Of a stretch of 64,000 bases of DNA, positions 7,620 through 14,833 are shown one piece after another. The stretch comes from Flavobacterium degerlachei. GTDB lineage: Bacteria > Bacteroidota > Bacteroidia > Flavobacteriales > Flavobacteriaceae. The DNA lies in the NCBI RefSeq assembly GCF_900106645.1, contig NZ_FNMV01000014.1:57024-121023 (forward strand), read 5' to 3'. Numbering within the stretch: the first letter of the stretch is position 1; the number at the start of each line of letters is the position of its first letter. Under the pieces are notes generated by a model, which saw nothing but the letters and a program-made list of their open reading frames with translations, was not told the DNA's origin and made no database searches. The position numbers and the translations under genes were made by a program.

Positions 7620-10331
7620 CTACTTTTGCTTTTTAGCTTTCTTCACTTTCACGGATAACGTATCTTTTTCCTCCGCTATCATTTTCTCATACAACTTAAA
7701 CAAATATTCCAGTCGTTCTTCGTCGCTCTCAAAAGGTTTAGAGCGGTAACAACGTTCTACTGCCAAATCATTTAAACGATGTGCTTGACGTAAACCCTCG
7801 GGCATTTTGTCCGGGTCGTACATTTGCGCCAAGGTTTTCTCGGAATGGTTTTCCCGCTCTTCCAGAATTCTAAATACACATTGGGTCAATTCTTCTTTTT
7901 GGGATTCGGTAATTGGAGGGAATGGGAAGGTGTTATAGCTAAGGGTATTTGAATATTGGTAATCATTCCTCATTCTTGAGCTAGTAATACTCAACCATAA
8001 CATGTGCATTATAGAAGTAAGGATTCCAAAAATAAATGGTTGGGAATCGTAGACTACTTGACCTTTGTTACTAATTATTGTATTGCTATCTAGGAATCCA
8101 ATTGGGACGTATTTCCTCCTGCTTGAAGAAATTACAGGAAAGATAATGGACGGTGAGTCTTGATGTTTATTTTCGTCAAATTTATGAGACGTTTCAGATT
8201 TTTTTCTTGTTGCTTGTTTTTTACTATCTAATCTGAATATTTTACACTTTTCTATACGTTCTTTGATTGGCAATATTTTTTCGGCCACTTCCTTTAGATC
8301 ATCTGAAATCCAGAGACACCATCTTTTTTTGTCATTTATAAAATCATCAGCCCCCATGTACTCTTTTATAAACTGTTTTGAATCAGGATATTCGATGATT
8401 AGATTGTTTTTTTCTTCTTCGGATAGTAATAAATTTCCATTATCTGTTGGTTGACTTCCACGAACCATCAATGGGATTTTAGAAATTGGTTTAGTTCTAG
8501 GAAAAACACAAAGCGGATTACCTGCTACTAAGTAAGGGCTTATACTTTTAACAGAAAGAATATTATTGTTGTTAAATAGTTTTCTCTCTTTTATTAAATT
8601 TGAAAGGGCAACTCCTACAATTACACAAGTAACGCCTGCTTTGTCTTTAGCATTGTTAGTCCAATTAAAGGATGGATATGCGAAATTAATTTCTTGCTTA
8701 TTATTCAAGATAAAAGGCCAAATAATTGAAACTTGCTCACCTTGACAAATCGAATTTGTTGAGACAAAAGCAAAACTTCCATTTATGTCGCTAAAATAAT
8801 CTGAAGCAATTTTAAACCAACATGCGATATAGTCAAGCTTTGCATAGTTCTCAAATGTTGAAAATACAAATTTCATATCTTCCTTTTGTTGTTCATTTTG
8901 GTTTTTTGAACCTAAGAACGGCGGATTTCCCATAATATAAATCTCATCCCCTTCGTTTTTCGGGCAAACGATATCCCAATCTACTCTAGTGGCATTACCA
9001 TGAACGATAGAACCTGTTTGTTCTAGTGGCAAAGCGGGTTTGGTTCGTCCAAAGGCTTTAAAAAACTCTTGGTTCATCTGGTGTTCTGCCAGCCAAAGCG
9101 ATAGTATGGCAATTTCGTGTGCAAAATCATCAATCTCAATTCCGTAAAAATGGTTTAAAGATATGCCAGAATATTGAGTAGAGTAGGTTTTGTTCGCCGT
9201 GTCTATTTCCTTGAAGATACCCATTTCCAGTTTTCGCAATTCTTTGTAGGCAATAATTAAGAAGTTTCCGCTTCCACAAGCGGGATCAAATAGTTTGATG
9301 TTCCAGATGCGTTTAAGTGCCGCTTCGAGTTTGTTTTTATTGCCTTTGGCGTTTTCGAATTCCGCATATAAATCATTCAAGAACAAAGGCTCTATGACTT
9401 TCATTATATTGGGCACGGAGGTGTAGTGCTGCCCTAAACTGCCCCGTTGATCTACTGAAATAACAGCCTGAAACATCGAACCAAAAATATCGGGATTTAT
9501 GGCAGCCCAATCCATTTGTCCCGCATCGATAATGGCTTGGCGGGAACGGCGGGTAAACAAGGGCGTGGGTTGTTGCTCTCTAAATAAACCGCCATTTACG
9601 TACGGGAAATTTTGTAAATATTGTGCCTTCGTGTCACATTGCAATGCGTCTCTCGCATCATTACTGCGTGGAGTGTTTAAGACGGCGAATAGTTTATCTA
9701 AATAATCCGTCAAATCGCTTCCGTCTGTTTGTGTGTGGCTGGCGAGTGCATTAGTAAACTGTCCTAATTCGAAAATACCGGTATCTTCAGCAAAGAAGCA
9801 AAATAGCAATCGGGATAAGAACACATTGAGTCCATGAATGAATTCCGGTGAATTATTTGGATTGTCTTTTTTGATTTCGTCAAAAAGCCGTGCCATTTTT
9901 TCGGCTGCTTTTACATCGGCTGGATTCTCATTTTGATGTTGGGCTTTTTCCATTCCTGCCCAGGGCAAAAAGAAATCAAAGTGCTTGGGCAAAGCAGTAA
10001 AATCAATGTCTAAGCTATCGCCTGTTTTTGTATCTATTGCCAATAGGGTTTTATAATCAGTCACGATAACAAAGCGCTGGTCTTGTTTGAGTGTGTTTTT
10101 TATTTCGGAAATAGCAAGATGCAAATCCTGATTGAATACTGGTTTAAAAAACAACTTTTTCTTCCAAGAAATTTCCCCTTCTACTTTTGACAGGTTTAAA
10201 TTTCCTTTTTGTAACCTGGTGATGGATGCTTTGGGTAAACCGTAAGCCAATAATAATTCATAAATGAAGGTTTCTTGGGTGTAGTTTAATATAAGGTTTT
10301 GAAGGTTTTCTTCTATTTGAGCAATGTTCAT
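7620..10331 (-). CDS. MmeI-like class I SAM-dependent DNA methyltransferase, YeeA-like
   Basis: 903 aa, the usual size for this family. The order is an N-terminal domain (1-140), a helical spacer with FIHGLNVFLSRLLFCFFAED (164-183), a conserved SMFQAVISVDQRGSLGQHYT (285-304), SAM-binding motif I FDPACGSGNF (348-357) and catalytic motif IV NPPF (469-472) for N6-adenine methylation. A target-recognition domain and C-terminal helices ending KKAKKQK follow. No clear PD-ExK motif is visible in the N-terminus, unlike MmeI, so cleavage is probably left to the GIY-YIG and helicase partners. It is the first gene of the minus-strand operon down to about base 2447. The site specificity cannot be read. 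Confidence 0.9.
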   Translation of the reverse strand: MNIAQIEENLQNLILNYTQETFIYELLLAYGLPKASITRLQKGNLNLSKVEGEISWKKKLFFKPVFNQDLHLAISEIKNTLKQDQRFVIVTDYKTLLAIDTKTGDSLDIDFTALPKHFDFFLPWAGMEKAQHQNENPADVKAAEKMARLFDEIKKDNPNNSPEFIHGLNVFLSRLLFCFFAEDTGIFELGQFTNALASHTQTDGSDLTDYLDKLFAVLNTPRSNDARDALQCDTKAQYLQNFPYVNGGLFREQQPTPLFTRRSRQAIIDAGQMDWAAINPDIFGSMFQAVISVDQRGSLGQHYTSVPNIMKVIEPLFLNDLYAEFENAKGNKNKLEAALKRIWNIKLFDPACGSGNFLIIAYKELRKLEMGIFKEIDTANKTYSTQYSGISLNHFYGIEIDDFAHEIAILSLWLAEHQMNQEFFKAFGRTKPALPLEQTGSIVHGNATRVDWDIVCPKNEGDEIYIMGNPPFLGSKNQNEQQKEDMKFVFSTFENYAKLDYIACWFKIASDYFSDINGSFAFVSTNSICQGEQVSIIWPFILNNKQEINFAYPSFNWTNNAKDKAGVTCVIVGVALSNLIKERKLFNNNNILSVKSISPYLVAGNPLCVFPRTKPISKIPLMVRGSQPTDNGNLLLSEEEKNNLIIEYPDSKQFIKEYMGADDFINDKKRWCLWISDDLKEVAEKILPIKERIEKCKIFRLDSKKQATRKKSETSHKFDENKHQDSPSIIFPVISSSRRKYVPIGFLDSNTIISNKGQVVYDSQPFIFGILTSIMHMLWLSITSSRMRNDYQYSNTLSYNTFPFPPITESQKEELTQCVFRILEERENHSEKTLAQMYDPDKMPEGLRQAHRLNDLAVERCYRSKPFESDEERLEYLFKLYEKMIAEEKDTLSVKVKKAKKQK

Positions 10332-10577
10332 AGACTTATTATATTACCATTTTAATGCAATTCGACTTTAGAATTAAATTCTAACAATTCATTTGCTAAA
10401 GTATCGAATATTTAATTAGAATAAATGAGTGAAACCGTAAATGGCTTGCTTTTCTACTTTCGATTGATTTGTTTTGATTCTTTATGGTGTAAAAGAACAA
10501 TAAATTTAAGGAATTTACTATACCCACTTTTGGTGATATTGGTTCGATAATTAAATAGATGTAAAACTATATATATC

Positions 10578-11231
10578 TTACAAATTAGAATTTTGATTGT
10601 ATCTATCCAAATAGTTTTCTAATTCGTATAAATGAATCAACTCCTCGTTTTCTTTAGATGATTTGGTATAGCTTACACATGGTAGTTGAATTAAACTAAT
10701 ATTTTGGGATAGTATATTTTTTCCTGCAATGTTATGTAGTATAATAAAAATGGCTTGCTTTAAAGTCTTTGTATCACAGTACAAATTGTAGTCTTTCAGG
10801 AAAATGATAATGTCGATTTTTGCTGTTATTGGATTATAATCTATGGGTAGAAATTTAGATTCATTAGATTGTAAAGTAAGTTCCTGAATGATGTAGGGTT
10901 GGTCCAATCCGTTGATTATCTTATTAATTTTTTCGGTTGATTGTAAGAATGCCGTGAATTTCCATTTTCTTAATAGTGGCGCATTATCGACTAAATTAAT
11001 TACTTGGCCGAAGTATTCGACATTACCGTTTGCGGTTATGATGAGTTCCGTTTTATCGGCATTGTTTTTAGGGAATAGAATTATAAAGTCGAGCTCTTCG
11101 CAGTAGTAGCTGAGGTTTTTTGATAACCAGTAGATGATATGAATTTGGTTTTTAGGGGTTTCATAGAAGAGGCTTTTGATGGTTTGGTTGTTGTCTTGGA
11201 ACCAGTTCCAAAAGGTGTTGATTTTTCTCAT
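10578..11231 (-). CDS. Hypothetical cytoplasmic protein
   Basis: 217 aa from the chosen ATG at 11231 (MRKINTFWNWFQDNN). The frame is open 63 bp further upstream, but that part translates the intergenic repeat (HYSPLTT), so the longer start is unlikely. No signal peptide and no known domain. The N-terminal FWNWF-x-DN pattern is common at the start of small Bacteroidota proteins of unknown function. The 3' end has LIHLYELENYLDRY. It lies on the same strand as, but 246 bp upstream of, the methyltransferase, and downstream of the element replication genes. Function unknown. Confidence 0.6.
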   Translation of the reverse strand: MRKINTFWNWFQDNNQTIKSLFYETPKNQIHIIYWLSKNLSYYCEELDFIILFPKNNADKTELIITANGNVEYFGQVINLVDNAPLLRKWKFTAFLQSTEKINKIINGLDQPYIIQELTLQSNESKFLPIDYNPITAKIDIIIFLKDYNLYCDTKTLKQAIFIILHNIAGKNILSQNISLIQLPCVSYTKSSKENEELIHLYELENYLDRYNQNSNL

Positions 11232-11276
11232 TTTTTTTGTAGTGAGTGGTGAATAGTGAGTTATGAGTTGTGTTTT

Positions 11277-11390
11277 TTTAACCGCAAAGGGCACTAAGGA
11301 AGCGCAAGGTTAGCAAAGGTTTTTAGGGATTGTTTATGTTTTTAATCGCAAAGGGCACGAAGGAAGCGCAAAATTCGCCAAGGTCTTTTC
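11277..11390. repeat. Two copies of a roughly 40-bp intergenic repeat (CGCAAAGGGCACtAAGGAAGCGCAA type)
   Basis: The sequence CGCAAAGGGCAC, then AAGGAAGCGCAA, then CAAGGT-like, occurs at 11283-11318 and again at 11346-11384. This CGCAAAG-rich unit is a common short intergenic repeat in Flavobacteriia. No coding potential is seen. Confidence 0.7.
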
Positions 11391-11406
11391 AGGGTTCATT
11401 TGTTGA

Positions 11407-12066
11407 TTATCTTTTGTCAGTTGTGTTTTTGTCGAATGTGATCAGGTTGAACATGGCTCTCATCCTGGAACGGAGTCGGTTGCCGTAGTTGTTTTCGATT
11501 TCAGAGGCGGAAAGGTTGGTGGTGATGTGCGTGACGGATTTGTTTTCGACAAACTGTTCGTAGCGGCTAATGAGTACCTCAGCCATGACGTTGCAATCGT
11601 TTCCGAAGTGTTTTATTTGTTGTTCGGCACCCAAATCGTCAAAGCAATAGCCAGTTAGTTTTGATTGATTGGCTTGCTTTAGCGTGTAGCAGTTGAGGGC
11701 TTCAAAGCCGTTTTTGGCAAATTCAAAAGATACTTCCCTGCATGTTTTGATTTTGTATTCGGAGGTCTGATAGGCAAAAGGGCGTACTAAGTTCATTAGG
11801 GATGTTTTTCCGTAACCAATAGCACCTGAGAGTAAAATGCCTTTTGATAAGTCTATTTTTAGGTTCATGGCTGCTTTCTCGTCTTTTATCATATAAATCA
11901 GCAATTTGTAGATGGTAGGATGATCCATTTTACTGATTTTAAACGAACTTCCATAGGTAGTTTTTCCTTGAATTTCTAGGTATTCCAGACATTTTTGGAA
12001 ATCATACACTTTGAAACCTTTGTGGACCACGAAGGTTTCGCCGACTGTTTTACAATGGTTCGTCAT
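11407..12066 (-). CDS. DnaC/IstB-like AAA ATPase of an integrative element
   Basis: 219 aa from the ATG at 12066, which overlaps the upstream DnaD-like gene by 17 bp; the longer frame back to 12144 only runs through that gene. Walker A is GAIGYGKTS (81-89), Walker B is YCFDDLGAE (140-148), a sensor-1 like THITTNLS and an arginine-finger-like YGNRLRSRM follow. Small ATPases of this kind act as helicase loaders, and in Bacteroidota mobile elements they sit next to a DnaD-like primosome protein and a HTH protein, as here. Probably part of the replication module of an integrative or mobilizable element. Confidence 0.82.
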   Translation of the reverse strand: MTNHCKTVGETFVVHKGFKVYDFQKCLEYLEIQGKTTYGSSFKISKMDHPTIYKLLIYMIKDEKAAMNLKIDLSKGILLSGAIGYGKTSLMNLVRPFAYQTSEYKIKTCREVSFEFAKNGFEALNCYTLKQANQSKLTGYCFDDLGAEQQIKHFGNDCNVMAEVLISRYEQFVENKSVTHITTNLSASEIENNYGNRLRSRMRAMFNLITFDKNTTDKR

Positions 12067-12988
12067 AGTTTTTTTGGGTTGCCGTGTGCAGGTGCATCGG
12101 TTTTGGTTGGGAGTTGTAATCTGTTTTTGAGGTGTTTGTTGCAAACTTAGCTGTGTTGAGCATCCAGTTTCTTGCTGCTGCTTTCCAATCTTTCATTTTT
12201 GTTTTGCCGCCTATGAGCCAACCGATGCTGGAGTAGTAATTGAAAAATTTATTGGCTTCCATTTGGGAACTTTCCTTGAAAGAGAAGTATTCCAGTATCA
12301 TTTCGAGTGATGGGGGTGTGGTGTCAAAAATTAAATCGAGTTCAATTGTTTTTTCTTTTTTGGCGCAACTTTTTTCTTTTTGCTGACCGCTTTCATTTTG
12401 TTTTTTATTGGTGTCAGCGAATTCTGGAAGTTTTTGCCGAGCGCAATCTGCTTTTATTTCTTTCTCTTTTGGAATTACTATAGGATTCAAATTTTGAACT
12501 GGTTCGTTTCTTAAAATTTTTTCTATATCTATTTTTGTATTGTTTAAATTGTTTTTAACTGTTTGTTTTTTATTATATATATAGAGCTGTTCATTTACCT
12601 GTTCAATGACTTGTTCATTTTTTGTTTTGGTCAAATTGTGAACGGGTTCATTTTTTGAATGGGTTGGTTGTGGTATTTTTGAAATTGTTTTTACTTCTTC
12701 AGAGAAATTTGTCATAATGATGTTGGAGCAGGAGTGGGGATTGAATGTTGGATTGTATACCATAAATCCCAAAAGTTCTAACTCTTTCATGCACTTATGA
12801 TAGGTCGCTTTTGAATTAATCTTGCTAGCTTTCATAATTTCTTCCCGGGAAATGCCTGTTGGATTCTTGAAGCGGTTTACGTTCCAACATTGGAAAAGTG
12901 CTAAATAGAGTGAAATGTGGGTTGGGTTGAGGTTGGTTTCGTAATTGATTTTATTAAAAAATCCGGTGAGGTGTTTGATGTAGTTCAT
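12050..12988 (-). CDS. DnaD-like replication/primosome protein of a mobile element
   Basis: 312 aa. The N-terminal 100 residues look like a winged-helix domain: LNPTHISLYLALFQCWNVNRF, TGISREEIMKASKINSKATY, KCMKELELLGFMVYNP. The middle (110-220) is a low-complexity, Lys/Asn/Gln-rich linker. The end has IGWLIGGKTKMKDWKAAARNW, a pattern seen at the C-terminus of phage and element primosome proteins. It overlaps the DnaC-like gene, as such pairs usually do. Assigned to replication initiation of the element by family resemblance and context. Confidence 0.72.
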   Translation of the reverse strand: MNYIKHLTGFFNKINYETNLNPTHISLYLALFQCWNVNRFKNPTGISREEIMKASKINSKATYHKCMKELELLGFMVYNPTFNPHSCSNIIMTNFSEEVKTISKIPQPTHSKNEPVHNLTKTKNEQVIEQVNEQLYIYNKKQTVKNNLNNTKIDIEKILRNEPVQNLNPIVIPKEKEIKADCARQKLPEFADTNKKQNESGQQKEKSCAKKEKTIELDLIFDTTPPSLEMILEYFSFKESSQMEANKFFNYYSSIGWLIGGKTKMKDWKAAARNWMLNTAKFATNTSKTDYNSQPKPMHLHTATQKNYDEPL

Positions 12989-13007
12989 ATTTTTAGTGAA
13001 TTGTGTC

Positions 13008-13025
13008 TCTCGACTGCGCTCGAGA
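13008..13025. repeat. Palindromic intergenic repeat TCTCGACTGCGCTCGAGA
   Basis: A palindrome with 6-bp arms (TCTCGA/TCGAGA), followed by GATGACGGTGAATAGTGAATAG. A relative (CCCTCGACTGCGATCGGGAGACGG) lies near 19277-19300 and a third type (TCCTTCGTCGGGATGAC) near 14707-14723. These are dispersed short intergenic repeats of Flavobacteriia. They produce spurious reading frames on both strands. Confidence 0.6.
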
Positions 13026-13101
13026 TGACGGTGAATAGTGAATAGAGAGAAGGTCCCCTTGACTGTGGGCGGGAAGACAATAGCCGCGACTATTTGAATA
13101 G

Positions 13102-13380
13102 TTAGGGATTGGCGTTGACTTTGTTATTTTCCAGTACTTTGTCAATGTCTTGATTGGGGTAATAGATAGTGCCACCGATTTTGGTATAGGAAAGTGTTCC
13201 GTTGATGCGGAGGTTTTGGAGTGTTCCAGGAGAAATATTAAGCAATTTGCGAACCTCTGTGGATTTTAGCCACTTTTTGGTTTGCGTAGTAGTTTGCGAT
13301 TGAAATATTTTTTTGATTTCCTCTAATAAATCAATTTTGAAGTCTCTAAGATCTTCGACTGTGATAATTGTTGCTGCCAT
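13102..13380 (-). CDS. HTH (MerR/excisionase-like) DNA-binding protein
   Basis: 92 aa from the ATG at 13380 (MAATIITVEDLRDFK); a longer frame to 13464 lacks homologous character. A coiled region is followed by KWLKSTEVRKLLNISPGTLQ, NLRINGTLSYTKIGGTIYY, the usual helix-turn-helix plus wing of the HTH_17 type found with Bacteroidota integrative elements. It probably regulates excision or the replication genes directly downstream. Assignment by family resemblance and context. Confidence 0.8.
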   Translation of the reverse strand: MAATIITVEDLRDFKIDLLEEIKKIFQSQTTTQTKKWLKSTEVRKLLNISPGTLQNLRINGTLSYTKIGGTIYYPNQDIDKVLENNKVNANP

Positions 13381-13464
13381 TTGAAAGTAATTTGAGTTTG
13401 TATCTATTGTGTTTTTTAGTGATACAAAATTGACTGCTTTTATTTGCTTTCTATCCCCATACAC

Positions 13465-13756
13465 TTCGTAGTACCGAAGAAATTTAACATTTCAATATTA
13501 TTTAAAGCCTGTTTTGGGGGGTATTGGTGTTTTCTAGCTGTTTTTTTTTCGCTGTTAAAGTTTATTATTTCCCGAAGCATTTTTTCTAATGAAAAATGCC
13601 CCAATCTACTGGAGCATTAAACGCAAAACGGGAGCGATTTTTATTTTTGGTGTTAGCTAACGAATATATGAATGCCCATATATAGAAGGGTTACATACAA
13701 TTCTGGGGCTGTATTTCCTTACTGTATTTTTCGTACTACCGATAGGGTACCGATTT
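13465..13756. promoter_or_regulatory. Regulatory gap between RteC and HTH genes
   Basis: 292 bp without a gene. It contains the palindrome TATATG-N6-CATATA (13665-13682) and two GTAGTAC/GTACTAC elements in opposite orientation, near 13468-13477 and 13726-13734. RteC proteins bind inverted repeats to control excision genes, so these are candidate operators. The specific site is inference. Confidence 0.4.
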
Positions 13757-14590
13757 TTAAAATTCGTCTTCTTTGTGGATTTTTTGTTGCAGGTTCATCA
13801 TCAGTTCTTCCAGGAATTTTGTTTTACTACTCTTGCGTTCCTTAATCTCTGAGTAGGTTTTGTAGATATTGTCAATTTTGATATTGAAAAAATCTTCAAA
13901 GGAAGAGGCAATAGTATTTATGTCGGCCCCTCCGTGATTCAAAGCTCCATTAGAATATAAGGCATAAATTAATTCTGTTAGTGCCGTTTTTGGAGCTGTC
14001 CAAAGCAGCACTTTGTGTTTTTTTTCGTCAAATAGAATTGTATTTCCGGCATTGAGTTTTTGCATTGCTTCTCGGATATAATGGATAAAGCGGTACATTG
14101 CCTTTATTTTCGCCCAAAGCATATCGTGTGAGGAGGAAAATTCAGGATATTGGTAATAATCCGTCATTGGAGTGAAAGGAAAACTATTGCCTGGGTTTCT
14201 TGTAAAAAATTGATGATCAATATAAGTGTATCCTTGCTCCATGTAATTCACGAAATCCAAATTGCGAGAAAAGAACTTATTGATTTTCCGCATTTCCTTT
14301 TCGAAAAATTCAATTTGATAGGATATGCCCGCTTTAGGTTTGCGTAGTTCGCAAGAACGCAGTTCTGTAAAATAGATAAGGTAACTCATTGGAAGGGGTT
14401 TGATGTTTTTAAAAAAATCAATCTCGTCTGGTGTCGTTTCAAAATCGTTTTGCTCGACTCTCTCTTTCATGTCGGCTAGGGTTTTGTTGCATAAATGAAT
14501 ACCATCAGTTGCTTTTTTAAGATGATTTTCGTCAGAATTAATTATCAATCTAAGTTTTTCATCAAACTCTTCTACAGTAATTTTTAGCAT
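13757..14590 (-). CDS. rteC: RteC-family regulator of a conjugative/mobilizable element
   Basis: 277 aa, matching the RteC family in length and layout: an N-terminal helical part with EIDFFKNIKPLPMSYLIYFT, then KAGISYQIEFFEKEMRKINKF, then YMEQGYTYIDHQFFTRNPG. A C-terminal winged-helix-like part follows: KTALTELIYALYSNGALNHG and an ELMMNLQQK tail. In the Bacteroides CTnDOT system RteC activates the excision operon. Here it heads a minus-strand set with the HTH, DnaD-like and DnaC-like genes, which identifies the 11.4-14.6 kb block as part of an integrative element. Confidence 0.85.
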   Translation of the reverse strand: MLKITVEEFDEKLRLIINSDENHLKKATDGIHLCNKTLADMKERVEQNDFETTPDEIDFFKNIKPLPMSYLIYFTELRSCELRKPKAGISYQIEFFEKEMRKINKFFSRNLDFVNYMEQGYTYIDHQFFTRNPGNSFPFTPMTDYYQYPEFSSSHDMLWAKIKAMYRFIHYIREAMQKLNAGNTILFDEKKHKVLLWTAPKTALTELIYALYSNGALNHGGADINTIASSFEDFFNIKIDNIYKTYSEIKERKSSKTKFLEELMMNLQQKIHKEDEF

Positions 14591-14833
14591 AGGTTTTTGG
14601 TTTATCTTCTCCTCAGCCCCTCCGAAGGAGAGGGAGCAAAGACTTGATTAGTTTATGTTTTTATGATGTTTGTTGTTTTAATGGTAATGGTTTGACTGTT
14701 GAGATCCCTCCTTCGTCGGGATGACAAAACAGAGAAAAACTAAAGAGGTTCTCAATACATTTTTCATTCCATTTTATTCCATGAAAAATATTCGAACTGA
14801 CCCTTTGATAATGGCTCAAAGCAGGCTATTGAG

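Noticed and set aside
11232..11294. N-terminal extension of the hypothetical protein at 10578
   Set aside because: The extra residues come from an intergenic repeat; the ATG at 11231 gives a protein-like N-terminus.
12993..13175. 60-codon minus-strand frame upstream of the DnaD-like gene
   Set aside because: It translates the palindromic intergenic repeat (HYSPSSRAQSRD), a known kind of artefact in Flavobacteriia, and overlaps the HTH gene.
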